This document shows positions 8,326 through 18,995 of a stretch of DNA of 64,000 nucleotides, in pieces. The DNA is from Tropicimonas sp. IMCC34043 (GTDB taxonomy: Bacteria; Pseudomonadota; Alphaproteobacteria; Rhodobacterales; Rhodobacteraceae). The notes beneath the pieces are model-generated. The model was given only the letters and a program-made list of their open reading frames with translations. It was not told the DNA's origin and searched no databases. The position numbers and the translations under genes are program-made. Position 1 is the first letter of the stretch. Each line of letters opens with the position of its first letter. The stretch spans positions 310,001-374,000 of the forward strand of contig NZ_QMEK01000001.1 of the NCBI RefSeq assembly GCF_003390845.1. Reading direction: 5' to 3'.

Positions 8326-10005
8326 ATGTCAGCTAATGCGACCATGGAGGAATTCGAGGCCCTCCTTAACGAAAACCTCGAAATCGACACCCCGAACGAA
8401 GGTTCGGTGGTCAAGGGCAAGGTCATCGCCATCGAGGCAGGCCAGGCTATCATCGACGTCGGCTACAAGATGGAAGGCCGGGTCGATCTTAAAGAATTCG
8501 CAAACCCCGGCGAATCTCCCGAAATCGCCGTTGGCGATGAGGTCGAGGTGTTCCTCGATCGGGTCGAGAACGCCCGGGGCGAAGCGGTCATCAGCCGTGA
8601 CAAGGCCCGCCGCGAGGAAGCCTGGGACCGTCTCGAAAAGGCCTATGCCGACGAGTCGCGTGTCGAAGGCGCCATCTTTGGCCGGGTCAAGGGCGGCTTC
8701 ACCGTCGATCTGGGCGGTGCCGTGGCCTTCCTGCCCGGCAGCCAGGTCGATGTCCGCCCGGTGCGCGATGCCGGCCCGCTGATGGGTCTGAAGCAGCCGT
8801 TCCAGATCCTCAAGATGGATCGCCGTCGTGGCAACATCGTGGTCTCGCGCCGCGCCATCCTGGAAGAATCCCGTGCCGAGCAGCGCGCCGAGGTCATCGG
8901 CAAGCTGAACGAGGGCGATGCCGTCGACGGCGTGGTCAAGAACATCACCGAATACGGCGCCTTCGTCGATCTGGGTGGTGTGGACGGCCTGCTGCACGTC
9001 ACCGACATGGCCTGGCGCCGCGTCAACCATCCCTCCGAGATCCTGTCGATCGGCGAGACCATCAAGGTCCAGGTCATCAAGATCAACAAGGAAACCCACC
9101 GTATCAGCCTGGGCATGAAGCAGCTTCAGGACGATCCGTGGAATACCGTCGAGCTGAAGTTCCCGCTCGAATCGGTCCACACCGGCCGGGTTACCAACAT
9201 CACCGACTACGGCGCCTTCGTGGAGCTGGAGCCGGGGGTCGAGGGCCTTGTCCACGTCTCGGAAATGTCCTGGACCAAGAAGAACGTGCATCCCGGCAAG
9301 ATCGTTTCGACCAGCCAGGAAGTCGAGGTCATGGTGCTCGAGATCGACACGGCGAAGCGTCGCGTGTCGCTCGGCCTCAAGCAGACCATGCGCAACCCGT
9401 GGGAGGTGTTCGACGAATCCTATCCCGAGGGCACCATGGTCGAGGGCGAGGTCAAGAACATCACCGAGTTCGGCCTGTTCATCGGCCTGCCCGGCGACAT
9501 CGACGGCATGGTTCACCTGTCCGACCTGTCCTGGGATCAGCGCGGCGAAGAAGCCATCCAGCAGTATCGCAAGGGTGACATGGTTCAGGCCGTGGTCACC
9601 GAGGTCGATACCGACAAGGAACGCATCAGCCTGTCGATCAAGGCGCTTGGCGGCGACAAGTTTGCCGAGGCTGTCGGCGGCGTGAAGCGGGGCGAGATCA
9701 TCACCGTGAACGTCACCGCGATCGAGGATGGCGGCATCGAGGTGGAATACGAAGGCATGAAGTCCTTCATCCGCCGCTCGGACCTGTCCCGTGACCGTTC
9801 CGAACAGCGCCCCGAGCGCTTCGGGGTCGGCAACAAGGTCGACGTGCGCGTCACCAACATCGACGCCAAGACGCGCCGTCTGGGTCTGTCGATCAAGGCA
9901 CGCGAAATCGCGGAAGAACGCGAAGCGGTCGAACAGTTCGGCTCCTCTGATTCGGGGGCCTCGCTGGGCGACATCCTGGGCGCCGCGCTCAAGCGCGACG
10001 AGTGA
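8326..10005 (+). CDS. rpsA: 30S ribosomal protein S1
   Basis: S1 is the mRNA-binding protein of the small ribosomal subunit. The 559-residue protein consists of six S1/OB repeats; the central ones are obvious from NITEYGAFVDLGGVDGLLHV, NITDYGAFVELEPGVEGLVH and NITEFGLFIGLPGDIDGMVH. The start at 8326 (MSANATMEEFEALL) has AAGGA upstream; the frame is open further upstream but unrelated to S1. It has its own candidate promoter and a clear rho-independent terminator. Length and repeat number fit the alphaproteobacterial form. Confidence 0.98.
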   Translation: MSANATMEEFEALLNENLEIDTPNEGSVVKGKVIAIEAGQAIIDVGYKMEGRVDLKEFANPGESPEIAVGDEVEVFLDRVENARGEAVISRDKARREEAWDRLEKAYADESRVEGAIFGRVKGGFTVDLGGAVAFLPGSQVDVRPVRDAGPLMGLKQPFQILKMDRRRGNIVVSRRAILEESRAEQRAEVIGKLNEGDAVDGVVKNITEYGAFVDLGGVDGLLHVTDMAWRRVNHPSEILSIGETIKVQVIKINKETHRISLGMKQLQDDPWNTVELKFPLESVHTGRVTNITDYGAFVELEPGVEGLVHVSEMSWTKKNVHPGKIVSTSQEVEVMVLEIDTAKRRVSLGLKQTMRNPWEVFDESYPEGTMVEGEVKNITEFGLFIGLPGDIDGMVHLSDLSWDQRGEEAIQQYRKGDMVQAVVTEVDTDKERISLSIKALGGDKFAEAVGGVKRGEIITVNVTAIEDGGIEVEYEGMKSFIRRSDLSRDRSEQRPERFGVGNKVDVRVTNIDAKTRRLGLSIKAREIAEEREAVEQFGSSDSGASLGDILGAALKRDE

Positions 10006-10029
10006 TCGCGACCCTTTGAAGGGTTCCGG

Positions 10030-10059
10030 AACCCCGCGGCATCTGCCGCGGGGTTTTTT
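10030..10059 (+). terminator. rpsA terminator
   Basis: AACCCCGCGGC pairs with GCCGCGGGGTT around an ATCT loop, followed directly by a T-run (10054-10059). This is a classical intrinsic terminator 24 bases after the rpsA stop. Confidence 0.93.
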
Positions 10060-10301
10060 CGTTTTTCGGTTACAATCCGGGGGAATTTCCCCGAATCTGA
10101 TGGTCTGCCGGGCGTGTGCCGCAAGGTGTCGCGACGGAATTTCTGCGCCGCGGCGTTCATTTCCGTCCTGATTTCCGCGCCTTAGGGTGCAGATTTTCGC
10201 TCCGGGATCGTCTTTGGCGTTCCGCGAACGGGCGTTTACCCCTATAGTTCGCATTGCCGGGCGGCGTGCCGCCCGTATGCGGGCGCCCAGGGGGACATGT
10301 C

Positions 10302-10589
10302 ATGATAAGATCGGAACTCATTCAGATCATTGCCGAAGAGAACCCGCATCTCTATCAGCGCGATGTGGAAAAGATCGTCAACACCGTGTTCGACGAGGTC
10401 ATCGAAGCTATGGCGCGGGGGGATCGTGTGGAACTGCGCGGTTTCGGCGCCTTTTCGGTGAAGCGTCGGGATGCGAGGACAGGACGTAATCCACGCACCG
10501 GTGATGCGGTGGACGTGGAGCAAAAGCACGTACCCTTCTTCAAGACGGGCAAGCTGTTGCGCGACCGTCTTAATGGCAATGAGAGCTGA
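10302..10589 (+). CDS. ihfB: Integration host factor subunit beta
   Basis: IhfB pairs with IhfA to form the sequence-specific DNA-bending protein IHF. The 95-residue protein shows the DNABII signature [21 protein letters not shown] in its arm region and ends [14 protein letters not shown]. The start [12 protein letters not shown] at 10302 has GGGGGAC before it; an in-frame upstream start would add 16 unrelated residues. It follows the rpsA terminator, so it must have its own promoter in 10060-10301. It is followed closely by lapA and trpF. Confidence 0.96.
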   Translation: MIRSELIQIIAEENPHLYQRDVEKIVNTVFDEVIEAMARGDRVELRGFGAFSVKRRDARTGRNPRTGDAVDVEQKHVPFFKTGKLLRDRLNGNES

Positions 10590-10608
10590 GAGGTTCAAGA
10601 GTCTGACC

Positions 10609-10977
10609 ATGCTGCGTTTTCTTTGGTATGTTTTGCTGGCGGTCATTGTCGCCTGTCTTGTCGTCATGGCGATGGCAAACCGCGATTTCGTCACGCTGAC
10701 CCTGCTTCCCCCGGCACTGGCCGAGGTGGCCCAATTCAACCTGTCAGTCTCGCTGCCGCTCTATTTTGTCGCCCTGGGCGGCGTCGCGGTCGGCCTGTTG
10801 ATCGGCTTCTTCCTCGAATGGATGCGCGAGTCCAAGCATCGCTCGGAAGTCGCCAAGCGCCAGCGTCAGGTCAGATCGCTGAACCGCGAGGTCAACTCGC
10901 TGAAGGGCGAGAAGCACAGGGGCAAGGACGAGGTTCTGGCGCTGCTGGAAGAATCGCCCAAGAAGGCGGCGATCTGA
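10609..10977 (+). CDS. LapA-like membrane protein (DUF1049)
   Basis: A 122-residue inner-membrane protein with two hydrophobic segments (about residues 4-22 and 45-70) and a charged, probably coiled-coil C-terminus ([20 protein letters not shown]). This is the layout of LapA-domain proteins, which in enterobacteria act with LapB in controlling lipopolysaccharide synthesis; the role here is inferred. It begins 19 bases after ihfB. I use the ATG at 10609, with AAGAG upstream. An ATG at 10579 overlapping the ihfB stop is a weaker alternative. Confidence 0.85.
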   Translation: MLRFLWYVLLAVIVACLVVMAMANRDFVTLTLLPPALAEVAQFNLSVSLPLYFVALGGVAVGLLIGFFLEWMRESKHRSEVAKRQRQVRSLNREVNSLKGEKHRGKDEVLALLEESPKKAAI

Positions 10978-10984
10978 TTCCGCC

Positions 10985-11629
10985 ATGGCATCCGGAATTC
11001 GTGTCAAGATCTGCGGCCTGACCAGGCCGCAGGACGTCTCTGCCGTGGTCGCGGCAGGCGCGGCCTATGCCGGGTTTGTCTTCTTCGCGAAATCGCCGCG
11101 AAATCTCGACCCCGCCGCCGCCCGCGCGCTGGCGCTGGAGGCGCCGTCCGGGTTGGCAAAGGTTGCGCTGACAGTCGATGCGACCGACGCGGAACTCGAC
11201 CAGATTCTCGACATGGTGCCAATCGACATGCTGCAGCTTCATGGCAAGGAAAGCCCCGAGCGGGTAGCGCTGGTGCGCGAGCGCTATGGGCTGCCGGTGA
11301 TGAAGGCGGTGGGCGTGGCCAGCGAGGCGGACCTGCCGGCAGTTGCGGATTATGGCCTTGTCGCAGATCAGCTTTTGATCGACGCGAAGCCGCCGAAGGG
11401 TGCGGTGCTGCCGGGTGGCAACGGTCTGTCGTTCGACTGGCGTCTGATTGGCGGGCGCCGCTGGGCCTTACCCTGGATGCTGGCCGGTGGTCTGACCCCC
11501 GACAATGTCGCCGAGGCGATCCGCCTGACCGGGGCGCGGCAGGTCGATGTCAGTAGCGGGGTTGAAAGTGCGCCGGGCGTAAAGGATGCGGCCCGGATCG
11601 CGGCCTTTGCAAAGGCGGCGATGGCGTGA
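10985..11629 (+). CDS. trpF: Phosphoribosylanthranilate isomerase
   Basis: TrpF converts phosphoribosylanthranilate to its carboxyphenylamino-deoxyribulose phosphate isomer in tryptophan biosynthesis. The 214-residue TIM barrel begins [12 protein letters not shown], whose cysteine is the likely general base. It contains [29 protein letters not shown] and [14 protein letters not shown], whose glycines bind phosphate. It starts seven bases after lapA, and its stop overlaps the GTG of the next gene. trpB follows downstream; trpA is not in the window. Confidence 0.96.
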   Translation: MASGIRVKICGLTRPQDVSAVVAAGAAYAGFVFFAKSPRNLDPAAARALALEAPSGLAKVALTVDATDAELDQILDMVPIDMLQLHGKESPERVALVRERYGLPVMKAVGVASEADLPAVADYGLVADQLLIDAKPPKGAVLPGGNGLSFDWRLIGGRRWALPWMLAGGLTPDNVAEAIRLTGARQVDVSSGVESAPGVKDAARIAAFAKAAMA

Positions 11630-12075
11630 GCGTGCTCTGGCGCGACGCGCGGCGCGAGGATGTGCCGGCGGTGATCGCGCTGCTTGCCGACGACATTCTG
11701 GGACAGGGGCGCGAAGGCATGGATCTCGCGCCCTATCTGGCGGCCTTCGATCGCATACAGGCCGAGGGCGGCAGCCGTGTCGTTGTCGGAGAAATCGATG
11801 GCGCGGTGGTCGCGACCTATCAGATCACGCTGATTTCCGGCCTGTCGCTGAAGGCCGCGCGGCGCGCCGTGATCGAAAGTGTACGGGTTGCGGCGCAGCA
11901 TCGCGGCCAGGGCCTTGGGGCTGCGTTGATGGCGGATGCAGAGGCGCGCGCGCGGGCGGGCGGCTGCAGTCTGGTGCAGCTTACCTCGAACAAGGTGCGC
12001 GGCCGCGCACATGCCTTTTACGAAAGGCTGGGATATCAGGCGTCCCACATCGGCTTCAAACGCGTGCTTGACTGA
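11626..12075 (+). CDS. GNAT-family N-acetyltransferase
   Basis: A 149-residue acetyltransferase with a standard GNAT fold. The acetyl-CoA-binding motif A is clear ([18 protein letters not shown], about residues 85-102), followed by [17 protein letters not shown]. The GTG start at 11626 overlaps the trpF stop (GTGA), indicating translational coupling. The substrate is unknown. The gene commonly sits between trpF and trpB in this bacterial group, but it has no evident role in tryptophan synthesis. Confidence 0.9.
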   Translation: MSVLWRDARREDVPAVIALLADDILGQGREGMDLAPYLAAFDRIQAEGGSRVVVGEIDGAVVATYQITLISGLSLKAARRAVIESVRVAAQHRGQGLGAALMADAEARARAGGCSLVQLTSNKVRGRAHAFYERLGYQASHIGFKRVLD

Positions 12076-12206
12076 GCCCTTTCGGCGGCGGCAAATCTGC
12101 TGCCGTTCTGGCCTCGAAACAGATCCTCGTGTCCCGATCGCGTGGCTTTACCCGGCGGGCCAATCGAACTAGACCGATGGATGGCCCAATTCGGAAGGCG
12201 GACCCA

Positions 12207-13439
<1,233 letters not shown>

Positions 13440-13446
13440 TCGCCGG

Positions 13447-13481
13447 CACGCGCTGACCTGCTATAGCGGGATCAGCGCGTG
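13447..13481. terminator. Bidirectional hairpin between trpB and the DUF2237 gene
   Basis: CACGCGCTGA (13447-13456) pairs with TCAGCGCGTG (13472-13481), and the loop forms a further small helix. The structure contains the stop codon of the minus-strand gene and ends 42 bases past trpB. The T-run is missing. Its place between convergent genes suggests termination in both directions. Confidence 0.55.
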
Positions 13482-13838
13482 TTCGCGCAGCACGTCGAGA
13501 GGGACGACCTCGAGCGTGCGCAGATGCGTCGCCTCAAGCACGACGGCCGGGGCGCAGCCTTCGTCATGCGCCTGCAGGAAACGGCTGGCGCAGAGGCACC
13601 AGCGATCGCCGGCCCTAAGACCCATGAAATGAAATTCGGGGCGCGGCGTGCTCAGATCGTTGCCGACGTATTTCGAATAGGCGAGGAACTCGTCGGTCAT
13701 CACTGCGCAGACAGTGTGGAGCCCGCGATCTTCGCGGCAGGTGTTGCACGCACCGTCGCGGAAGAAGCCTGTCAGCGGCCGGGATGAGCAGGCGGTTAGC
13801 TCTCCTCCCAGCACATTGACCTGAGGGTCTTTCCTCAT
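13461..13838 (-). CDS. DUF2237 family protein
   Basis: A 125-residue soluble protein with the full DUF2237 pattern: NVLGGELTACSSRPLTGFFR, LHTVCAVMTDEFLAYS, GNDLSTPRPEF, GDRWCLCASRFLQA and VLEATHLRTLEVVPLD. Several conserved cysteines and histidines could bind a metal, but the family has no established function. The ATG at 13838 is chosen because a perfect AAGGAGG precedes it. It is a single gene, convergent with trpB. Confidence 0.92.
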   Translation of the reverse strand: MRKDPQVNVLGGELTACSSRPLTGFFRDGACNTCREDRGLHTVCAVMTDEFLAYSKYVGNDLSTPRPEFHFMGLRAGDRWCLCASRFLQAHDEGCAPAVVLEATHLRTLEVVPLDVLREHALIPL

Positions 13839-13987
13839 ATGTGCCTCCTTCAGTGAGTCAGGGATTTGTCTGGGCAGGGCTGGCGCCGACAAATTGCCCT
13901 GTTGGCCCCGCACCCTATCACCCTGGCGGTGGATCTGGCCAGTTTTTTGCCTGGACAGTGTCGCTTGCGCGGCCCCGGGGCAGGCCG

Positions 13988-15700
13988 TTATTCGGCAGCG
14001 ACGGGGGCAGCGACGGGGGCGGGGCCGTATTGACGCGAACGGCGGGCGCCGAGGTGGCGGCAGACCATGGCCACCGGCAACAGGCCCACGGCAACGATGA
14101 CGAGGCTTGGCACCGCGGCGCCGTTGAGCCGTTCGTCCGAGGCGAGGCGATGGGCCTGCACCGCAAGGGTGTCGAAGTTGAACGGCCGCATGATCAGTGT
14201 CGCCGGCAGTTCCTTTGTCACGTCGACGAAGACGATCAGCATCCCGGTCAGAACCGAGGGGCGCAGGATTGGCAAATGGATGCGGGCCAGCATCGGCAGC
14301 GGCGACTGGCCAAGCGTGCGGGCAACGGCGTCGATATTGGGATGGATCGTGCCGAGGCCGCTGTCATAGGCATTGAGTGCTGCGGCCATGAAACGGACCA
14401 TATAGGCGCAGACCAGAAGCCAGATCGAGCCGGTGAACAGCAGCCCGGTCGAAACGCCGAAATGGCTGCGCATGAAGGCGTCAAGCTGGTTGTCGAGGCC
14501 CGCGAAGGGCACCAGCAGACCGACCGCGATCACCCCGCCCGGCACCGCATAGCCGATCCGCGCCAGATGTCCCGCGACGGACGAGGCCGGACCGGGCCAG
14601 ATCCGCTGGCGAAAGCCGATCAGGATGGCGCCAAGCACGGTCAGAACGGCGGCCGCGCCCGCCAGCGTCACCGTATTGCGCAGATACCCGATGTAGCGCG
14701 GGCTGAAGATGCTCTGATCCGACTTGAGCCCCATGCTCAGCAGAAGGATCACGGGCAGCACGAAACCGAGCAGAACGGGCAGCCCGCACAGCACCATCGC
14801 AGCCCATTTGCGCGGCCCGGCAAGTGTGGTTGGCGGGAGCCGTTCGAACCGTTTGCCGGCGCCGTAATGTCGGGCCGCCCCGCGCTGTGCCCGTTCGAAC
14901 AGCGCCAGCGTCAGCGCAAAGCCCAGCAGGCACAGCGCAAGCTGGGCCGCCGCCGCGCGGTCGGCCATGGTGAACCAGGCGGTATAGATGCCGGTCGCGA
15001 AGGTCTGCACCGAGAAATACGACACCGTGCCATAGTCGGCGATCGTCTCCATGACCGCCAGCAGCACGCCGCCCGCAATCGCGGGCCGCGCCATCGGCAG
15101 GCTCACCCGGAAAAACGCCCGCCAGGGCCCGCTGCCAAGCGCGCGGGCGGCAAGGAAGGCGGTGGCGCTTTGCTGCAGGAAGGCGGCGCGGGCCAGCAGA
15201 TAGACGTAGGGGTAGAACACGAGGATCAGCATGACCGCCGCGCCGGTGACAGACCGGATTTCCGGAAACCAGTAGTCGCGCGGCCCCCATCCGGTGACGG
15301 CCCGCAGCGTGGTCTGGACCGGGCCGGGATGGTCGAGGAAGTCGGTATAGGCATAGCCCATGACATAGGCCGGAAACGCCAGCGGCAGCGCAAGGGCGAT
15401 TTCCAGCACGCGTGATCCCGGAAACCGGGTCATGGTGACAAGCCAGGCCGCGCCGGTGCCGATGGCCGCCGTGCCGATGGCAACGCTGATCACCAGCTGG
15501 AGCGTGGTCAGGGAATAGCGCGCCAGCACCGTATCGGCGAGGTGGCGCAGGGTCTCGGTCGAGCCGAGGAAGGCCGCGATGACCACCGCGACCATGGGCA
15601 AAAGGCAGAGCGCCGCGACGAGGAGCGCTCCTCCGCGCAGGAAACCGGTAGCGATATGTTCGACGGGTTTGCCCGGGGCGGCGGAGGAGCGGTGATTCAT
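13988..15700 (-). CDS. ABC transporter permease, iron(III) type, double-length
   Basis: A 570-residue inner-membrane protein made of two fused permease halves, as in FbpB/SfuB/AfuB iron(III) importers. Each half carries its own ATPase-contact loop: ARALGSGPWRAFFRVSLPMA and ARTLGQSPLPMLARIHLPIL. About twelve hydrophobic segments are visible. It begins 12 bases after tpiA on the same strand and is probably read through from it. No ATPase or binding-protein gene is nearby, so its partners must be encoded elsewhere. The iron substrate is inferred from family resemblance. Confidence 0.85.
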   Translation of the reverse strand: MNHRSSAAPGKPVEHIATGFLRGGALLVAALCLLPMVAVVIAAFLGSTETLRHLADTVLARYSLTTLQLVISVAIGTAAIGTGAAWLVTMTRFPGSRVLEIALALPLAFPAYVMGYAYTDFLDHPGPVQTTLRAVTGWGPRDYWFPEIRSVTGAAVMLILVFYPYVYLLARAAFLQQSATAFLAARALGSGPWRAFFRVSLPMARPAIAGGVLLAVMETIADYGTVSYFSVQTFATGIYTAWFTMADRAAAAQLALCLLGFALTLALFERAQRGAARHYGAGKRFERLPPTTLAGPRKWAAMVLCGLPVLLGFVLPVILLLSMGLKSDQSIFSPRYIGYLRNTVTLAGAAAVLTVLGAILIGFRQRIWPGPASSVAGHLARIGYAVPGGVIAVGLLVPFAGLDNQLDAFMRSHFGVSTGLLFTGSIWLLVCAYMVRFMAAALNAYDSGLGTIHPNIDAVARTLGQSPLPMLARIHLPILRPSVLTGMLIVFVDVTKELPATLIMRPFNFDTLAVQAHRLASDERLNGAAVPSLVIVAVGLLPVAMVCRHLGARRSRQYGPAPVAAPVAAE

Positions 15701-15712
15701 GTACTCTTTTTA

Positions 15713-16462
15713 TCAGGCTTTCTGGAGCGCGTCGATAATGGCGCCGAAATCCGAGGCCTTGAGAGAGGCGCCGCCCACCAATGCGCCGTCGACATTCTCG
15801 ACCGCAAAGATTTCGGTCGCGTTCGAGGGTTTGACCGAGCCACCGTAGAGCAGGCTGACGGCGGCGCCGACCTCGGCCCCGAATCGTTCGATGAGGCGGG
15901 TGCGGATGAAGTCATGGACCTCGGTGATCTGTTCGATGGTCGGGATCCGGCCGGTGCCAATGGCCCACACAGGCTCATAGGCGACGACAAGGGTGTCGCC
16001 GGTCACGCCCTCGGGGATCGATCCGGCAAGCTGGGTGCCGATCAGGTCGAGCGTCTCGCCCGCATCGCGCTGTGCCTCGGTCTCGCCGATGCAGACCACC
16101 GCGATCAGGCCGCCGGCAAGCGCTGCTTCGGCCTTGGCGCAGACGATGGCATCGGTCTCGCCATGGTCGGTGCGGCGTTCGGAATGTCCGACGATGGCAT
16201 AGCTGCCGCCGGCATCCTTGATCATCTCGGCCGAGATGTCGCCGGTGTGGGCGCCCGAGGCCTTCATGTGGCAATCCTGCGACCCGGTTGCGATCGGGCC
16301 GTTGCCGGCACGCCTGGACAGCCGTTCGAGAAGCGTTGCGGGCGGGCAGATCAGCACCTTGCAGCCAGGGGCCGGGAAGGCCGCGATCATTGCGTCGATC
16401 TCGGCCAGCGAGGCCTCGGTGCCGTTCATCTTCCAGTTACCGGCGGCAAGTTTCTGCGCCAT
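15713..16462 (-). CDS. tpiA: Triosephosphate isomerase
   Basis: TpiA interconverts dihydroxyacetone phosphate and glyceraldehyde-3-phosphate. The 249-residue TIM barrel has K11 (GNWKMNG), H93 (IVGHSERR) and the catalytic base E163 ([11 protein letters not shown]), plus the phosphate-binding YGGSVKP and VGGASL loops. The ATG is preceded by AAGGACG. It is the first gene of a two-gene unit with the downstream permease, a pairing with no obvious metabolic logic. Confidence 0.97.
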   Translation of the reverse strand: MAQKLAAGNWKMNGTEASLAEIDAMIAAFPAPGCKVLICPPATLLERLSRRAGNGPIATGSQDCHMKASGAHTGDISAEMIKDAGGSYAIVGHSERRTDHGETDAIVCAKAEAALAGGLIAVVCIGETEAQRDAGETLDLIGTQLAGSIPEGVTGDTLVVAYEPVWAIGTGRIPTIEQITEVHDFIRTRLIERFGAEVGAAVSLLYGGSVKPSNATEIFAVENVDGALVGGASLKASDFGAIIDALQKA

Positions 16463-16655
16463 GGGACGTCCTTCCGTATGGGCTGTGCGGTTGGCGCCAA
16501 TTTGCAGCGGTGGGGGGCGGGGTCAAGAGCAGTGGCCCGCGGCTCTTTGATGCCCATGCAGTGGCCACATGGCGGTTCTGGGCAGGGCGAGGGGGTTTCA
16601 ACAATTTTGGACGCTGCTGCAGGGTCCCGGATACAGGCCTCGCCTTCGGGACCGG

Positions 16656-17501
16656 TTACGCAGGGTCGCGCAACGCCCCGGCAATGGCGTCGAGCGCTGC
16701 CCGCACCGGCGGATCGTTGCGCGCCTCGTGGTGGCAGACCAGCCATTCGTCGTGGCCGATCTCGGCGATCGGGTCGGACAGGCGGGCAAGCCCCGGTTCG
16801 GCATCGCCGGCAAAGCAGGGCAGCAGGATCCGGCCCGCCCCCTGAAGCGCGAGGTCGAGCGCGAGGCGGGCGTCGCTGGCAACCATGGCGATACGGTCTG
16901 CGTGGTTGGCCCGCAGCCAGCGTTCCGAAGGCGTGCCTGCGGAATCGGCCGGCTGGGTGACAAAGCCCGCGACCGAGGCGTCACGGCCGTATTCGGCGTA
17001 GTCGATCCGGCGGGTGCGGCGCCCGGCAAGCCAGCCCTGATCCGGCCTGCGGTTGCGGATGCCGATGTCGGCCTCGCGCCGGGCGATGTCCACATCCTTG
17101 TTCGAGGCGAGGAATTCCGGCGCCCAGGGCAGATCCTCGGTCCAGTAGCTGCGAAGCTTTCGGGCAAGGTGACGAGAGGTCCAGAGCCCGGCCGTGACGC
17201 GGACCCGCACCGCCCTTGGGCCGGCATCGCGCCAGCGCGCGATCCGGTGGGCGGCGGTCTGCAGATCGGCGGCCTCGGTTGCCAGCGCCCGCCCGTCGGC
17301 GGTCAGCGCATAGCCGGCGCTGCCGCGCCGGAACAGCCTGCGCCCCATCGCGACCTCGAGCCGGGTCATCCGCCGGCCGAGCGTCGGAAGGCTGGTGTCC
17401 GTTGCCCGCGCGGCGGCGGAAAGCGAGCCTGCCCCGGCCACCGCGAGGAAAAGGGCGAGATCGTCGAGGTCGAGCCTGGATTGATCGGGGGAAGGTTTCA
17501 T
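16656..17501 (-). CDS. LysR-family transcriptional regulator
   Basis: A predicted 281-residue DNA-binding regulator. The N-terminal helix-turn-helix is clear (DLALFLAVAGAGSLSAAARA then LPTLGRRMTRLEVAMGRRLF), and the remainder fits a periplasmic-binding-like effector domain. I start at the ATG at 17501, eight codons before the LDLDDLALF segment where such proteins usually begin. The ATG at 17552 would add 17 residues, and neither has a strong Shine-Dalgarno. No plausible target gene lies divergently next to it, so its regulon is unknown. Confidence 0.88.
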   Translation of the reverse strand: MKPSPDQSRLDLDDLALFLAVAGAGSLSAAARATDTSLPTLGRRMTRLEVAMGRRLFRRGSAGYALTADGRALATEAADLQTAAHRIARWRDAGPRAVRVRVTAGLWTSRHLARKLRSYWTEDLPWAPEFLASNKDVDIARREADIGIRNRRPDQGWLAGRRTRRIDYAEYGRDASVAGFVTQPADSAGTPSERWLRANHADRIAMVASDARLALDLALQGAGRILLPCFAGDAEPGLARLSDPIAEIGHDEWLVCHHEARNDPPVRAALDAIAGALRDPA

Positions 17502-17764
17502 TTCTGAAAGTCTGATTGAGATTTTCGCGGCTGCCCCAGAGCAGAACTTCATGAAATCTTAGGGCACGATTTGCAGAAATGAAAGGGTGTCAGGATGATC
17601 CTGCCAGAAATTGACCGGGCCCTCGATGGCTGGACAGCCTCGCCACAGGGTGAGGCGGCGCTGATCCGGGCACGAATCGAAAGCCGCCGAAAATGGCTTC
17701 GGCGGCGGCAATCCTTGAAGTTCAGGGTCTGGTTGTTCGGGCGCCGGAAGGCGCGATCCGGGCC

Positions 17765-18136
17765 TCAGGCCGGGCGGTCGGCGCCAATGGACGTGTCGAA
17801 CTTGACCGACTCGCCACAGCCGCAGGCATCGGTGACGTTCGGGTTGCGAAACCTGAACCCGGCCTCGAGCAGCGAGCTTTCATAGTCGATCTCGGTCCCG
17901 AACAGGAACATCTGCGCCATCGGGGCGATCATCACCCGGGCGCCTTCCTGTTCCACGACCTCGTCCATCGGATCGACGGTGTCGGAAAATTCCATGGTGT
18001 ATTCCATGCCGGCACAGCCGCCCTTCTTGATGCCGACGCGCAGGCCCGACTTGGCATCGCGTTTCATCAGCCGCACGATCTGTGCGACGGCGCTGGGAGT
18101 GAGGGTCACGGCTTGCTTGCCGGGAATGGAGAACAT
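17765..18136 (-). CDS. IscA/SufA-type iron-sulfur cluster assembly protein
   Basis: A 123-residue A-type Fe-S carrier. The three cysteines that hold the cluster are present: one in KKGGCAGMEY and two in the C-terminal ACGCGES. The start at 18136 (MFSIPGKQAVTLTPSAV) has AAGGA upstream; the longer open frame adds unlikely sequence. SufT lies 1.6 kb upstream on the same strand. In related genomes the two are often adjacent at the end of a suf operon; here the DUF3307 and SatD-like genes separate them. Confidence 0.93.
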   Translation of the reverse strand: MFSIPGKQAVTLTPSAVAQIVRLMKRDAKSGLRVGIKKGGCAGMEYTMEFSDTVDPMDEVVEQEGARVMIAPMAQMFLFGTEIDYESSLLEAGFRFRNPNVTDACGCGESVKFDTSIGADRPA

Positions 18137-18187
18137 TGCGCGGATCCTTGGTGATTGCGGGTAAGATAGGCGCTGCCGGCGCATCAC

Positions 18188-18934
18188 TCAAGGGGAAGTG
18201 GTGGGATGACCAAGTCCCAGCAACAGTGCCTCGGTCGAGAAAGCCACCAGCAGCGCCCAGCCGACCGAGGCGAGCGTGCCGATGATGACATATTCGGCGA
18301 TCCGGCGGTCCTCCCTCGTGGCGTTGAACCGCAGCACGGATTTGGCGGCGATCAGGATCGCGACGCCGGTCGGGTAGCCCGCGATCACGAGGATGAAGGT
18401 CAGGCCGCGCTCCAGCTCGCCAATGCGGCGGCCGGCGTCCCGCAGTCCGCCCGAAAGCACGCGATAGCGGTTCCAGTAGCGTGCATAGGGCGCCAACAGG
18501 GCCGCGACCGCAAATCCGCCGGCGCGGACGGCAAAGATCATGCCGGCGGTCACCGCCATGGCCGCGGGCAGCCAGGTGGCACCCTGGTCGGCGGCAAGTG
18601 CGGCCCACCAGCCGCTGGCCCACAGCCCGGGGACCCAGGCGGCAACCAGCGCGATGGAGAGCAGATGGGCCGCCTGATCGAGCAGATAATAACGCAGGTC
18701 CTGACCGAGCCAGAGCTTGATCCGGTCGATTGCCAGATGAACGATCCCCAGCACCAGAACCGGCCAGGACCAGAGGTGACCGGCAACGAGGAGGCTGGCG
18801 GCCCAGGCGATGCCGGCGTGGAGCGCAAGCACCGGCAGGCGGGACTTGTTGGCGACCATCCAGCCGGTCTGGAACACGAAATCGGCCAGCGCATGGGCCA
18901 GCAGCAGGGCTGCGAGGGTCTCGATCATCGGCAT
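18188..18934 (-). CDS. DUF3307 membrane protein
   Basis: A 248-residue polytopic membrane protein with about six hydrophobic segments. The family's characteristic first helix, LLAHALADFVFQTGWMVANK, is followed by a lone His in ALHAGIAW and the motif IVHLAIDRIKLWLGQ. The ordered His, Asp and Lys residues near the membrane look functional, but no activity is established. It starts 61 bases after the SatD-like gene on the same strand, so the two probably form one transcript. GGAGCC precedes the ATG. An effector or transporter partnered with the SatD-like protein is my inference. Confidence 0.85.
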   Translation of the reverse strand: MPMIETLAALLLAHALADFVFQTGWMVANKSRLPVLALHAGIAWAASLLVAGHLWSWPVLVLGIVHLAIDRIKLWLGQDLRYYLLDQAAHLLSIALVAAWVPGLWASGWWAALAADQGATWLPAAMAVTAGMIFAVRAGGFAVAALLAPYARYWNRYRVLSGGLRDAGRRIGELERGLTFILVIAGYPTGVAILIAAKSVLRFNATREDRRIAEYVIIGTLASVGWALLVAFSTEALLLGLGHPTTSP

Positions 18935-18995
18935 GGCTCCGGAAAAATTGCGGGTGAAAAGGCTTGCAGTCGGGAAATGAAGGCGAGTTCGTATG

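Noticed and set aside
13988-14030. Short GGGGGCAGCGAC-like repeats at the end of the permease gene
   Set aside because: They encode a low-complexity Ala-Pro-Val tail (APVAAPVAAE) and are explained by that.
13841-15415. 524-codon plus-strand frame opposite the iron permease
   Set aside because: Composition (His, Gln, Arg, Asp rich) is typical of antisense frames to membrane proteins; the permease on the other strand has clear helices and motifs.
17595-17885. 96-codon plus-strand frame between the LysR gene and the Fe-S carrier gene
   Set aside because: It has a plausible start and a basic middle part, but its last third runs antisense through the IscA/SufA-type gene and I see no family sequence. 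It could be a short divergent target of the LysR regulator, so proteomics would decide.
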